DNA of 64,000 nt from Paraburkholderia aromaticivorans (GTDB lineage Bacteria; Pseudomonadota; Gammaproteobacteria; Burkholderiales; Burkholderiaceae). Positions 55,147 to 64,000 of the stretch are shown piece by piece; positions within the stretch are counted from its first letter, which is position 1; every line of letters begins with the position of its first letter. The notes beneath the pieces are model-generated. The model was not told the DNA's origin. It searched no databases and saw only the letters and a program-made list of their open reading frames with translations. The DNA lies in the NCBI RefSeq assembly GCF_012689525.1, contig NZ_CP051514.1, forward strand, positions 558,001 to 622,000, written 5' to 3'. The translations under genes were made by a program, and so were the position numbers.

Positions 55147-55700
55147 TCAGGCGGATCGGGTTCGTTTGCGCGGTTTCACGAGTCTTTCAATTGCACCGTC
55201 AGTGACGTCCTTGAATAGCGCGACGGTGCCATAAGCCCGCGCAGCCAGCATGGCACCGTAGATCAGCGACACGAGCGTTGCGGCCTCGGTTTGAACCGAC
55301 GAATCCAGTCTGACGAGGTCGTTTTTCGCCCCTGACTCGAGCACCTGCTCAAGCCACGCCGTGAGGTTATCGAAAAACGCTTTCACCTCTTTCGCTGCTT
55401 CCTCGGGCAGCGAGGGGAGTTCGGCGCCGAGCATGCCGGCTACACAGAACGGAGCGCATCGTCCGCAATGCAGCGTTCCCAATGGCCGATGTAGGCACGC
55501 AATTGCGCAAGAGCGTCGGCACCGCTCGCCTGAAGTGAGGCCATGTCGGCGTCAAACGCCGCCCGCCACTCGTTCACCACTGCGATCACGAGATCAGTTT
55601 TAGACGGGAAGTGGTGATGAATGCTCGCCTTACGAATGTTGATTGCGTCGGCGACGTCGGCATAGCTAAACCCGCTATAGCCGCGCCGCCCGAAACGTGG
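55147..55700 (-). pseudogene. TetR-family regulator, truncated and frameshifted
   Basis: RRGYSGFSYADVADAINIRK and SIHHHFPSKTDLVIAVVNEW form the TetR helix-turn-helix. The effector domain starts DADMASLQASGADALAQLRA, the frame slips near 55455 and continues as FCVAGMLGAELPSLPEEAAK to LVKPRKRTRSA. The first helix before RRGYSG is not recognisable, so the N-terminus is damaged too. The target is unknown. Confidence 0.75.
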
Positions 55701-56164
55701 CGAACCGGTCGCCAGTGCTCGCCGGGCCCGGTACGGCACCGTACCGACCTTCGTCCCCATTCCGCGCACTGTATCCGCAGGCGAGCTGGAGCTGCGGCTC
55801 ACGCAGCGCAAGACGGCTAAAGAGGGGGCGAGCCCTAACATTGGGAATGGGTTGCTCATCAGTGACAGCGGCCACAGGCCGAAGGCCTGGCTGAGACTTG
55901 AGGACGCTGCGACGTAGAGCGAGGCGCGGTCGGACTGTAAGGACTGTGTTTGGGAGCCGGAATGCTGAACTCGTGACGCACCTTTGATGTCATGATGACG
56001 CCGCATGACGATTCACGACTCAACAAGCCATCCTCGCGCCCGACTTTGACGACTGGACACGATGACAATCGAGATGACTGGTGTGGCATGTCTCGCTTGG
56101 CGGTATCCTGCTTGTACTCATCCCGATCCTCTGAACCTTTCCTGAAACCGAGTAGTCGCAATAC

Positions 56165-56290
56165 ATGAGCGAGCAACCGTCCATCATTGAAATTGAAAGT
56201 GCACCGAGCCGTAGGTTCGCCGTGATCCTGATGCACGGTCTCGGTCTCGGTCTCGGTGCCGACGCCAACGACTTCGTGTCGCTCAGGCTC
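56165..56290 (+). pseudogene. Carboxylesterase/phospholipase N-terminal fragment
   Basis: MSEQPSIIEIESAPSRRFAV then ILMHGLGLGLGADANDFVSL resembles the start of an alpha/beta-hydrolase esterase (HGLGADANDF). The GLG is expanded by a triple six-base repeat (CTCGGT). After 40 residues the match ends. It is a truncated gene. Confidence 0.6.
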
Positions 56291-56325
56291 TCGTATGCGC
56301 CGGCCTCGACACTGGAGACGTTATT

Positions 56326-56766
56326 ATGACCAGAGCGGATGAGGTGACGGACGATGTCGCGCGCGCGACTTTAGCTGTTTTTTACCGTGCCATGTCGAGT
56401 AAAGATATATCCCTGTTTCGGACTGTTGTAACGCCGGACTGGCAGTACATCCCGCCTTCTCCCGGACCGGTGTCGGGTCCCGACTCAATGATCCCGGTGT
56501 TCGCGGATCTGTCGTATTCACTACCTGACATGGACATCCGGATTCTGGATGTCCTGGTTCGCGGAGACAAGGTGGCCGTGCGTGCGATCGTGACAGGGAC
56601 GCAGTCGGCCCCACTCATGGGGATCACAGCCACGTCGAAACCTGTCAATTTTGCGATTCACTCGTTTCACGAATTCCGCGAGGGACAAATTGCCAAAACA
56701 TGGCACCTGGAAGACTGGCTAGGTATTTTTCGTCAGATCGGAGAGTTGCCGTCGAACCTCCCGTGA
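56326..56766 (+). CDS. SnoaL-like (ester cyclase) protein
   Basis: A 146-residue protein with the NTF2-like fold pattern of SnoaL: ATLAVFYRAMSSKDISLFRT, PDWQYIPPSPGPVSGPDSMI, VLVRGDKVAVRAIVTGTQSA and FAIHSFHEFREGQIAKTWHL. GGAGAC precedes the ATG. Members act on small molecules or are of unknown function. It is probably cytoplasmic. The fragment of an esterase gene lies just upstream. Confidence 0.85.
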   Translation: MTRADEVTDDVARATLAVFYRAMSSKDISLFRTVVTPDWQYIPPSPGPVSGPDSMIPVFADLSYSLPDMDIRILDVLVRGDKVAVRAIVTGTQSAPLMGITATSKPVNFAIHSFHEFREGQIAKTWHLEDWLGIFRQIGELPSNLP

Positions 56767-57023
56767 CGACAGGTCGGCCGGTATATCCGCTATGTGGCCT
56801 GTTCCTTGTATCGCTGCTGGCGCCGTACCTCGCATGCGAGGCCAGATCAGTTGTCGCCGCAGCTGGGAGACATGACATGGCGACACATCCGCCTGAGAGC
56901 GCCGTGCGGCGGAAACGAAGTTTTGCTCTGGTCCAAGCTTGAGACCAACTCATCGCACCCAGCGGCGTCAGCAATAGCCGATCAACCACGGACGGTTGTC
57001 CCTGTCTAATCTGGAAGACTGAT

Positions 57024-58061
57024 ATGGAAAGCACGCCGAGACACAAAATCCCCGCAACGCTGATTCCCGGCGATGGAATCGGGCCAGAAGTGGTTGCTGC
57101 AACGGTTCAGGTTCTTGACGCTTTAGGATCCCCATTCATCTGGGACGTACAGCATGCGGGAATCGCCGGGGTCACCCACTGTGGAGACCCGCTACCAGAT
57201 GTGACACTCGAGAGCGTTCGTAAGAACAAGCTTGCCCTCAAAGGGCCATTGACGACCCCGGTCGGCGAGGGGTTCCGCTCCTCCAACGTTCGGCTTCGCG
57301 AAGAGTTTCAGCTTTTTGGCAACGTTCGGCCCGTGCATACCATCATCCCTGGTCGCTACGACGAGATCGACCTCGTGCTCGTACGCGAAAACCTCGGTGG
57401 GTTTTATGTCGCACACGAATACTACATTCCCGTCGGCGATGACCCGAAAGCGGTTGCAGTCGCGACCGGGGTAAACACACGCGATGCGTGCGCGCGAATC
57501 GCAAGATTTGCCTTCGAATATGCCTTGAAGCACGGACGAAAGAAGATCACCGTTGTGCATAAGGCCAACATCCTGAAGGCACTCACAGGATTGTTCCTGG
57601 AAGCCGCTCGAGACGTTGCCCGGGATTTCGAAGGTCGGGTGGAAATGAATGACATCATTGTCGACGCCTGCGCGATGCAGCTTGTGCTGAACCCGTGGCA
57701 GTTCGATATGCTTGTGTGCACCAATCTGTTTGGAGACATTCTGTCGGATCAGTTGGCGGGGCTTGTTGGCGGACTGGGCATGGCGCCTGGCGCCAACTAC
57801 GGTAATGACACGGCAATTTTTGAAGCCGTGCATGGATCGGCGCCGGACATCGCTGGTAAAGACGTGGCCAACCCCATCTCCTTGTTACTTGCATCGGGCT
57901 TGATGCTTGAGCATGTTGGTCAGGGTGATCTCGCCCTACGATTACGAACTGCAATCGCTGAAACACTCAACACCGACCATATCCGTACGCGCGATCTGAA
58001 AGGCACCGCGTCAACGCGCGAGTTCGCCGCTGCAGTGGTTCGCCGGATCGAGAGCACGTAG
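57024..58061 (+). CDS. Isocitrate/isopropylmalate dehydrogenase family enzyme
   Basis: A 345-residue enzyme: LIPGDGIGPEVVAATVQVLD, the substrate loop LKGPLTTPVGEGFRSSNVRL, LVRENLGGFYVAHEYYIPVG, VVHKANILKALTGLFLEAAR (catalytic Lys), CTNLFGDILSDQLAGLVGGL (metal Asp residues) and the NAD site HGSAPDIAGKDVANP. It oxidatively decarboxylates a 2-hydroxy acid with NAD or NADP. Residues favour an NAD-dependent isocitrate dehydrogenase-like enzyme, but the loop RENLGG differs from classic RENTEG, so the substrate may be different. Full length. Confidence 0.9.
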   Translation: MESTPRHKIPATLIPGDGIGPEVVAATVQVLDALGSPFIWDVQHAGIAGVTHCGDPLPDVTLESVRKNKLALKGPLTTPVGEGFRSSNVRLREEFQLFGNVRPVHTIIPGRYDEIDLVLVRENLGGFYVAHEYYIPVGDDPKAVAVATGVNTRDACARIARFAFEYALKHGRKKITVVHKANILKALTGLFLEAARDVARDFEGRVEMNDIIVDACAMQLVLNPWQFDMLVCTNLFGDILSDQLAGLVGGLGMAPGANYGNDTAIFEAVHGSAPDIAGKDVANPISLLLASGLMLEHVGQGDLALRLRTAIAETLNTDHIRTRDLKGTASTREFAAAVVRRIEST

Positions 58062-58071
58062 TCACGGGGGG

Positions 58072-58236
58072 AACAAGAACCTCGCAATCGGCGTGGGTAC
58101 GGCCGGCTACAAGCGCTATCAGGCGGTAGCGGTGGGTCTGTCGGCTCGCGTGACGCAAAGCCTGAGTGTCAAGATCGGTGCGGGCGTCAGTTCAGCCACT
58201 ACGATCGTCGGCGCCGGTGCGGCGTATCAACGGTAG
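58072..58236 (+). pseudogene. Trimeric autotransporter C-terminal fragment
   Basis: A frame without start reads NLAIGVGTAGYKRYQAVAVG, LSARVTQSLSVKIGAGVSSA and ends IVGAGAAYQR-stop. Alternating hydrophobic residues and a terminal aromatic before the last residues are typical of the YadA-like membrane anchor. Everything upstream of the last 54 residues is gone; the dehydrogenase gene precedes directly. Confidence 0.6.
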
Positions 58237-58277
58237 GGCATTGTTCATGCTCCGCCGATGGCTTGAGTATGGCACCC

Positions 58278-59720
58278 CTACTGCGCTGCAGGGACCTGCC
58301 AGGCCCCCACCCAGCGCTTGAAACAGCGCCGCCGTATCGGCGAACCGACTGGCCTGCGCACGGGTGCGGTCGAGCGCGGTTTGCAACGCCTGCCGCTGGG
58401 TATCGAGCAGACCAAACTCGCTGACCCCGCCCGCCGAATACTGCGCGTGCGCGATGTCGAGGCTCGCCTGCGCCTGCTGCGCGGCATCATCACGAGCTTG
58501 AAGTTCACGGGCGTCGTTCTGGAGCGCCGTCAACGTATCCGCCACCTGCTGCAGCGCCTGCAGCACCGTCGTCTGATAATCGGCGAGCGCCGCATCGTAT
58601 GCCGCTTGTGCCGAATGCTTCTTCGCGCGCAGTTCGCCGCCGCGGAAAATCGGTTGGGTGAGACTCAGGCCGAAATTCCAGATGTTCAACCCGCTCACCA
58701 TGTCCTGAATATTGGTGCGCTCTGAGCCAATCCCAGCCGACAGCGCAAACTGCGGATACAGATTTGCCGTCGCCACGCCGACATTCGCGCTGGCCTGATG
58801 CAACTGCGCTTCTGACGCGCGGATATCGGGCCGCTCACGTGCGAGCGTCGACGGCAGCGTATCCGGAAGATGCAGCGAATCGAGCATGATGTCGCCAAAA
58901 TTCGCTACCGAAGGCGCGACGCCTAGCAGGATAGCGAGTTGATGATCGACCTGTGCAAGTTGCGCCGCGAGCGGCGGCAGCGACGCACGGGTTTGCGCGA
59001 GCAGCGTGCGCTGGCTGCGCATATCGAGTTGCGAGACTCCGCCTGCCGCAAAGCGTCCTTCGGTGATCGCTAGCTGTCGCGCCTGGGTGTCCGCAAGACG
59101 TTGCGTCACTGCGATCTGTTGTTGCAGCGAGGCGCGCCGAACCGCCGTCGCGACGACATTCCCCGCAAGCGAGAGCCGCGCCGCTTCGAATTCGAACGAC
59201 TGATAGTCGTTTTGCGCGATCAGCGCTTCCAGCGCCCGCCGATTGCCGCCGAAGATATCGAGTGCATACGACACGCTGACCGACGCGTTGTACAGTGCGA
59301 ACGGCCCCGGATTCTCCACATTCGGGATTCCGAACTGCGCGATTTCGATTTGCTGCCGCACGCCGGATACGTTTGCGTCGATGCTGGGGATTTGGCTGGC
59401 GCCAAACTGTGCGTTGTAGTTTTCGCGCGCCTCGACGAGTTTCGCGCGGGCCTCCGCGAGCGACGGACTTTGCTGCATGGCCTGCTCGACCAGACGATTG
59501 AGCGCCTCTGATTGAAACTGCTTCCACCACATCGGGGTGGCGTGCTGGGCAGCGGTGAACGCCTGGACGCCCCTGCGGCGCCGTTTGCGGCTACCGTCGC
59601 GACGGGCCGTGCCTCTGGCGTATAGGCCTGCGTATCTGGCGCCGCAGGTGCTTGAAAAAAATCCGGTCCAACCGCGCAACCGAATAGCGCGACGACGGAA
59701 ACAAGAGCGAGCGGTTTCAT
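58278..59720 (-). pseudogene. Outer-membrane efflux lipoprotein (OprM/NodT type), two frameshifts
   Basis: The start MKPLALVSVVALFGCAVGPD has a lipobox-like LFGC. Near 59565 the frame slips. The rest carries MWWKQFQSEALNRLVEQAMQ, SLAEARAKLVEARENYNAQF and the repeat RQLAITEGRFAAGGVSQLDM, YDAALADYQTTVLQALQQVA, as in trimeric outer-membrane channels. Near 58300 a second slip is needed to reach the normal end WQVPAAQ-stop at 58278. It is last in the TetR-HlyD-ABC-ABC operon and would complete the pump; as read it is broken. Confidence 0.85.
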
Positions 59721-59732
59721 CGACCCGGTCGC

Positions 59733-60875
59733 CTAGTCGAGCGTGCGCCGATAGAAGCGCAGCGCTATGCCCAAAACGACGACCGTGAACAGCGCCACCG
59801 GCCATACCGATGGCCACAGATCCACCCAGCCGTTCCCCTTTAGCAGGATGCCGCGGACCAGCCAGTTGAAATACGTGAGCGGCAACAGATTGCCAATGAA
59901 GCGCGCCCACGCCGGCATCCCAGCGAACGGAAACATAAAGCCTGACAGCAGCAGGCTCGGCAGAAAATAGAAGATGGTTAACTGCATTGCCTGCAACTGA
60001 TTCTGCGCCAGAGACGACAGCGTAATACCCACCGTCAGATTCGCAGCGATAAACAGCAGCGCGGCCAGATAGATCGCGATCACGCTGCCGATGAACGGAA
60101 CATAAAAGACAAAGCGCGCCGCAGTGAGAATGATCGTCGCCTGAATCAGCCCGATCATCACGTAAGGCACGATCTTGCCGGTCATGACCTCGATCGGCAG
60201 CACAGGGGTCGCGAGCAGGTTCTCCATCGTGCCGCGCTCACGTTCTCGCGTGATGGCGAGGCCGGTCATCATCACCATCGTCATCGTCAGGATCACGCCC
60301 ATCAATCCCGGCACTACATCGTATTGCGTGATGGCTTCAGGGTTGTACATCTGGTGGACCTGCACGTTGAAGGCGGCGGGCCTCCCATTCAAGTGCGCGA
60401 GCGGCCCGGTGATGTCTTTGTCCGCAATGGCTTGCACGAGGCCGGGGAGGGCCGCGACGGCGGTGCCCGTCGCGGTGGGATCGGTTGCGTCGGCTTCGAC
60501 CAGCAGCGAGGGGTGCTCGCCTCGTAGCAGCCGCCGCGAAAAGTCCTCCGGCACGCTCAGCACGAACTGCACACGGCCCTGGGCCAGCGCGCGGCGGCCG
60601 GCTTCCTCGTTGGGCAAGGTTTCGACGATGTCGAAATAGTCGGAGTTCTTCATCGCCGCGATGAAGCTGCGCGAGAAGGGGCTCTCGTCACCCACGATGA
60701 CGGCGGTCGGCAGATGCTTCGGGTTGGTGTTGATCGCGAAGCCGAATAGCGTGAGCTGTATGATCGGCACGCCGACGATCATCGCAAACGTGACGCGGTC
60801 GCGCCGCAACTGCCGGAACTCTTTCAGCACGACGGCCCACCAGCGCGTCAGCGAGAACAGTGCGCGCGTGGTCAC
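59733..60875 (-). CDS. ABC-2-type transporter permease
   Basis: A 380-residue inner-membrane permease: N-terminal helix (VTFAMIVGVPIIQLTLFGFA), a periplasmic domain of about 150 residues, then five helices with GLAITRERERGTMENLLATP (the ABC-2 coupling motif) and FMFPFAGMPAWARFIGNLLP. It pairs with the ATPase whose stop its start overlaps by four bases. It resembles YhhJ/YbhR-type permeases. It is probably the export channel of a drug-efflux pump. Confidence 0.92.
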   Translation of the reverse strand: MTTRALFSLTRWWAVVLKEFRQLRRDRVTFAMIVGVPIIQLTLFGFAINTNPKHLPTAVIVGDESPFSRSFIAAMKNSDYFDIVETLPNEEAGRRALAQGRVQFVLSVPEDFSRRLLRGEHPSLLVEADATDPTATGTAVAALPGLVQAIADKDITGPLAHLNGRPAAFNVQVHQMYNPEAITQYDVVPGLMGVILTMTMVMMTGLAITRERERGTMENLLATPVLPIEVMTGKIVPYVMIGLIQATIILTAARFVFYVPFIGSVIAIYLAALLFIAANLTVGITLSSLAQNQLQAMQLTIFYFLPSLLLSGFMFPFAGMPAWARFIGNLLPLTYFNWLVRGILLKGNGWVDLWPSVWPVALFTVVVLGIALRFYRRTLD

Positions 60876-61816
60876 GATGGCGCTCCGTAGTTGTCGGTCG
60901 AGTGGGCCATCAGGGAGATGAAGACGTCTTCGAGCCCGGTTTCGATGCGCTCGACGCGTAACGCCGTACCTTCTGTGGCCTGTTTGACCGCGGCCTCGAG
61001 CGCAGCGCGGTCGCTGCCGCCTACATGCAGCGCTGAACCGAACACGACGGTCTGATCGACGCCGGGGGTCTTACGCAATTGCTCCGTCAGTTCGCTCAGG
61101 TGCTCGCCGTAAATGGTCCACGTGGCGAGGTTTTGCGATTCGATGATCTGTTTCGCCGTGCCTTGCGCGAGCAGTTTGCCGTAGGCGATGTACGCCAGCT
61201 TGTGGCAACGCTCGGCTTCATCCATGTAATGCGTGCTGACGAGAACCGAAATGCCGCGCGCGGCAAGCCGATGCAGTTCTTCCCAAAAGTCGCGGCGCGC
61301 GGCGGGATCGACGCCCGCGGTCGGTTCGTCGAGCAACAGCAGTTGCGGCTCATGCAGCATGCAGGCGGCGAGCGCGAGGCGCTGCTTCCAGCCGCCGGAT
61401 AGCGCGCCCGTCAACTGGTTCGCGCGGCTTTGCAGTCCAAGCGATTCGAGCGAGCGGTCGACCGCCTCGCGCCGGTTCGGCATCTCGTAGATGCGCGCAA
61501 CGAAGTCGAGGTTCTCGCGGATCGTCAGGTCGTCCCAATAGGAAAAGCGCTGTGTCATGTAGCCGACGTTGCGCTTGATCTGCGAGCTCTCGCGCACGAT
61601 GTCGTAGCCCAGACACGTGCCGGTGCCCGAGTCCGGCGTCAGCAGGCCGCACATCAGGCGGATCGAGGTGGTCTTGCCGCTGCCGTTCGGCCCGAGAAAG
61701 CCGAAGATTTCGCCGCGCGCGACCTGCAACGTCACATCGATGACGACATGCTTGTCGCCGAAGCGCTTGTTGAGCTTCTGTACCTCGATCGCGTATCGCG
61801 GCGCGGGCTGGTTCAT
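60872..61816 (-). CDS. ABC transporter ATP-binding protein
   Basis: A 314-residue ATPase: Walker A GPNGSGKTTSIRL, signature LSGGWKQRLALAACM, Walker B LLLDEPTAGVDPAARR and H-loop STHYMDEAERC. It hydrolyses ATP to drive the permease. The C-terminal roughly 80 residues are typical of YbhF/CcmA-type subunits. Start and end overlap neighbouring genes by four bases each, so translation is coupled. Confidence 0.94.
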   Translation of the reverse strand: MNQPAPRYAIEVQKLNKRFGDKHVVIDVTLQVARGEIFGFLGPNGSGKTTSIRLMCGLLTPDSGTGTCLGYDIVRESSQIKRNVGYMTQRFSYWDDLTIRENLDFVARIYEMPNRREAVDRSLESLGLQSRANQLTGALSGGWKQRLALAACMLHEPQLLLLDEPTAGVDPAARRDFWEELHRLAARGISVLVSTHYMDEAERCHKLAYIAYGKLLAQGTAKQIIESQNLATWTIYGEHLSELTEQLRKTPGVDQTVVFGSALHVGGSDRAALEAAVKQATEGTALRVERIETGLEDVFISLMAHSTDNYGAPS

Positions 61817-62757
61817 TGCAGTGTGACCGCGACGGGTTGGCCAGGATGCAGTTTGACTGCGTCGGCGACGGACGTGTGGGCCTCAACCATAAACACCAGT
61901 TTCGCGCGATTTTGATTGCTATAGATCACCGGCGGCGTGTATTCGGCCTCGCTGGACAGGTAGGTGATCCTCGCCGCAACATCCGCCGCGCAGCCATCGC
62001 AGTGGATCGTCAACGCACGGCCGAGCGCGAGCTTGCCGACCACGGTTTCCGGCACGAAAAAGCGCACCTTCACATTCTGCGGCGGTAGCATCTGCACGAC
62101 CGGATTGCCGGCCTGGACCCACTCGCCGACGCGATACAGCGTGTCGTACACGAGCCCTTCAACCGGGGCGCTGACTCGCTTCTGGCTGAGCTTCCATTGC
62201 GCCTGGGCGACGGCGGCCCGCGCGGCTTCGACCTGCGCGTTCTGCGCCGAGCGTTGCTGGGTCCTGCCAGGAAGCAGAGCGACGTCGACCTGGTTGGTCA
62301 GTTCGCGGACCTGCGCGGCAGTGGCATCGGCCTCTGCACGTGGATCGTCGAGCTGTGCGTGGGCGATGCCGCCGGCGCGATATTGCGCATCGTCGCGCGT
62401 GAGTTGCAGCGCGGCCTTATGCGCGTTGGCGACGGCCTGCGCGAGTTGCGCCCGCGTCACGTTTATCTCAGGACGACGCTTGCCGGTCTGGATGTCGGCC
62501 AGTTGCGCGCGTGCGGCGGCGAGTTGCTGTTCCGCCTGCTGCAGCCCGGCGGCTTCGTCGACGGATTCGAGCGCGAAGACGGGCGCGCTGGCATTGACGG
62601 TTTGCCCGCGCGTGACGGTGTCGGACTGCGACGAGCCGAGATACACGAACTCGCCCTCCACGTACCTCTGATACGTGTTGTCGTCGTGACGCGAGCAGCC
62701 GGCGAGCGTCAGTACGACAAACAGCATACAAACACAGGCGCGCAAAAGCCGGGTCAT
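61813..62757 (-). CDS. HlyD-family periplasmic adaptor (lipoprotein)
   Basis: A 314-residue membrane-fusion protein. The N-terminus LLRACVCMLFVVLTLAGCSR is a lipoprotein signal with LAGC. YLGSSQSDTVTRGQTVNASA is the biotinyl-lipoyl part, a long helical hairpin (QLAAARAQLADIQTGKRRPE ... AQVEAARAAVAQAQWKLSQK) follows, then beta-barrel YRVGEWVQAGNPVVQMLPPQ. It links the inner-membrane pump to an outer-membrane channel. Overlaps with both neighbours. Confidence 0.92.
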   Translation of the reverse strand: MTRLLRACVCMLFVVLTLAGCSRHDDNTYQRYVEGEFVYLGSSQSDTVTRGQTVNASAPVFALESVDEAAGLQQAEQQLAAARAQLADIQTGKRRPEINVTRAQLAQAVANAHKAALQLTRDDAQYRAGGIAHAQLDDPRAEADATAAQVRELTNQVDVALLPGRTQQRSAQNAQVEAARAAVAQAQWKLSQKRVSAPVEGLVYDTLYRVGEWVQAGNPVVQMLPPQNVKVRFFVPETVVGKLALGRALTIHCDGCAADVAARITYLSSEAEYTPPVIYSNQNRAKLVFMVEAHTSVADAVKLHPGQPVAVTLQ

Positions 62758-63455
62758 GACTTGCTCCGTGAAGCTACGCGGCGCTTCGGCTGCACCGCAC
62801 GCGGTTGCGGCTGCATGCCGCCGATTAGCAGCGCACTCACATGGCGGCGCAACGCGTCGCGCTCGATGGCTGGCAGACCGCGCGCGCTCTGCCAGATCTT
62901 CGCAGTGGCAAGCGGCAACATCACCAGCGCGAGTATCGAATTGAAGAGCATCAGCGCTTCGAGTTCGCTATTGACGGTGCCATCCTGCTGCGCCTGCGCG
63001 ACGCGAGCGCCAAAGCGCTTGATGTTGTCGAACGGGATGCGCCGTAGCATCCGTTCGCGCAGCAGCCCGCCCTCGTTGACGATCTCCCGCAGCCATAGCG
63101 GCGACAACCACGGCATGCGCTCTGTGACGTCGAACAGGCGTGCGACGAATTCGTGGGCGAGCGCGAACGGATCGCTCGCGGTGTCTTCCGCAGCAGGCCG
63201 CCAGACGAACTCCGCTGCGAGAGCAAGCCGCTCGTCGACCACCGCATCGAGCAACTTTTCTCGATTCGTGAAGTAGTAGTGGACTAGCGCCGACGTGACA
63301 TTTGCGTCAGCCGCGATCTGTGCGACGGTGGTGGCGGCAATGCCGCGTTCGGCAAAGAGCCGCGTTGCGGTATCGAGCAGATGTTCTCGCACGTCGAAAT
63401 CGTCGACCGCCGGGCGGCGGCCGAGTGGCTTCGCGGGCGAGCGGTTCGCGTACAT
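62754..63455 (-). CDS. TetR-family regulator of the efflux operon
   Basis: A 233-residue regulator: helix-turn-helix TATRLFAERGIAATTVAQIA, SALVHYYFTNREKLLDAVVD, and an effector domain (WLSPLWLREIVNEGGLLRER, PFDNIKRFGARVAQAQQDGT). It is first gene of the operon and overlaps the adaptor gene, as in CecR (YbiH)-YbhGFSR systems that control drug export. It probably represses its own operon. The ATG at 63453-63455 has a weak ribosome site. Confidence 0.92.
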   Translation of the reverse strand: MYANRSPAKPLGRRPAVDDFDVREHLLDTATRLFAERGIAATTVAQIAADANVTSALVHYYFTNREKLLDAVVDERLALAAEFVWRPAAEDTASDPFALAHEFVARLFDVTERMPWLSPLWLREIVNEGGLLRERMLRRIPFDNIKRFGARVAQAQQDGTVNSELEALMLFNSILALVMLPLATAKIWQSARGLPAIERDALRRHVSALLIGGMQPQPRAVQPKRRVASRSKS

Positions 63456-63490
63456 TGATTCAATCTAATTGATGAGTTAGTTAAATTCAA
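63456..63490 (-). promoter_or_regulatory. Promoter/operator region of the efflux operon
   Basis: An AT-rich stretch directly before the TetR start holds an imperfect palindrome, GAATTTAACTAACT and AATTAGATTGAATC around a four-base centre (9 of 14 positions). This is the expected place for TetR self-repression. Confidence 0.4.
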
Positions 63491-64000
63491 GGTTGTGTTT
63501 TGCCTTGTGTCATCTGGCGGTCAGGGCAATTGCATGAAACGTTACAGGGGGTTGCGAGATGCTGGTGAGCCATGCGCCAACCAAATCGGGCCATGCCGTC
63601 CTATTCACGCTCGATCGTTGCTGTGAGCTTGACCAACGTCGCCTTCAGGGCAATCATCGGCCGGTGGCCGGTTGGAAGCGTACGCCTATAACGGGTCGAG
63701 GTTGTGTGAAAACGCAAAAGTACTCGGTTTTCGGGTGTCGCTTTACCCTTCCCGAGTTGCCACCAAGCCAATACAGCGCGATCTGATGGGTCGATTTTCT
63801 AGAAGACCGCATTCAACACGTGTTTTCACACAGCCTCGGTCGTCGGCGGCCTCTCCTACGCCGTCGCACGCCGACAGGCGACATGGGCCGCATCGCTCGC
63901 CGACAGCATCCGACCGGCTCGCACCGACGTCCAGTAGATCAACCTGTCCTGCCTTTGGCGTTCCGGGCCGATAGTGCTACTTGAGCCACGACGCAACAGC
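63491..64000. other. Gene-free stretch at the window end
   Basis: No supported gene. It contains the type-A inverted-repeat element listed separately. Confidence 0.45.
63696..63839. repeat. Short inverted-repeat element (type A), 144 bases
   Basis: The ends TCGAGGTTGTGTGAAAACGC and, inverted, CCGAGGCTGTGTGAAAACAC differ at three positions. The length and ends match the 143-base element at 32178-32320 (CCGAGGCCGTGTCAAAACG). No gene inside. Confidence 0.5.

Noticed and set aside
56230..56265. A tandem CTCGGT repeat as a phase-variable switch
   Set aside because: Six-base units keep the frame, and the esterase gene is already truncated after about 40 codons, so it cannot switch anything.

Overview
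The window looks like an accessory, decaying stretch of a Burkholderiaceae genome (Paraburkholderia/Caballeronia-like). I infer this from the high GC and the mix of families: DUF2934, PRC-barrel, CsbD, YqjD/YqjE-type membrane proteins, clustered Hsp20 genes, RsbRD_N-type histidine kinases, MgtA, SulP and a TetR/HlyD/ABC/outer-membrane efflux operon. No sequence search was possible, so the taxon is inferred.

Layout. 1-7.9 kb holds a gene cut by the left edge, a cold-shock gene, heat-shock module copy 1 (three Hsp20 genes on the minus strand, divergent from an uncharacterised partner gene, with sigma32-type promoters between) and a divergent response regulator/histidine kinase pair. 8-15 kb holds more two-component genes, including a hybrid kinase whose phosphoacceptor His is Asn, plus broken PRC-barrel, regulator and glycine-rich genes. 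15.7-22.6 kb has a yqjD-yqjE-yqjK-like membrane operon, a broken NRAMP transporter, a broken beta-propeller gene, a secreted PRC-barrel protein and a CsbD protein. 22.6-25 kb is a glycosyltransferase gene split by a TnpB element with an omegaRNA-like right end. 25-28 kb is heat-shock module copy 2, inverted relative to copy 1.

28-32 kb starts with tRNA-Lys, a wrecked ferredoxin gene, transposon debris (IS66, IS6, ISKra4) and a ccdAB toxin-antitoxin operon with a palindromic operator. 32-38 kb has a small double-glycine leader peptide, proline iminopeptidase, a gene split by an IS3 element, and one of two inverted 829-bp IS6-type elements. 38-47 kb has a flippase-like membrane protein, a universal stress protein, an mgtA Mg2+ ATPase split by another IS3 element, and a SulP transporter. 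47-56 kb is mostly debris (regulator fragments, second IS6-type copy, broken kinase, IS110 remnant, miniature inverted-repeat elements) with a few small intact genes. 56-63.5 kb has a SnoaL-like protein, an isocitrate/isopropylmalate dehydrogenase and a TetR-controlled drug-efflux operon whose outer-membrane gene is frameshifted.

The intact genes share a stress/envelope theme: small heat-shock proteins, cold shock, envelope and general-stress proteins, Mg2+ and anion transport, efflux, and sensor kinases. Many genes are broken by one-base indels, several in homopolymers. Some of these may be assembly errors, but a 7-bp duplication, large internal deletions and clean IS insertions show that real decay is also under way.
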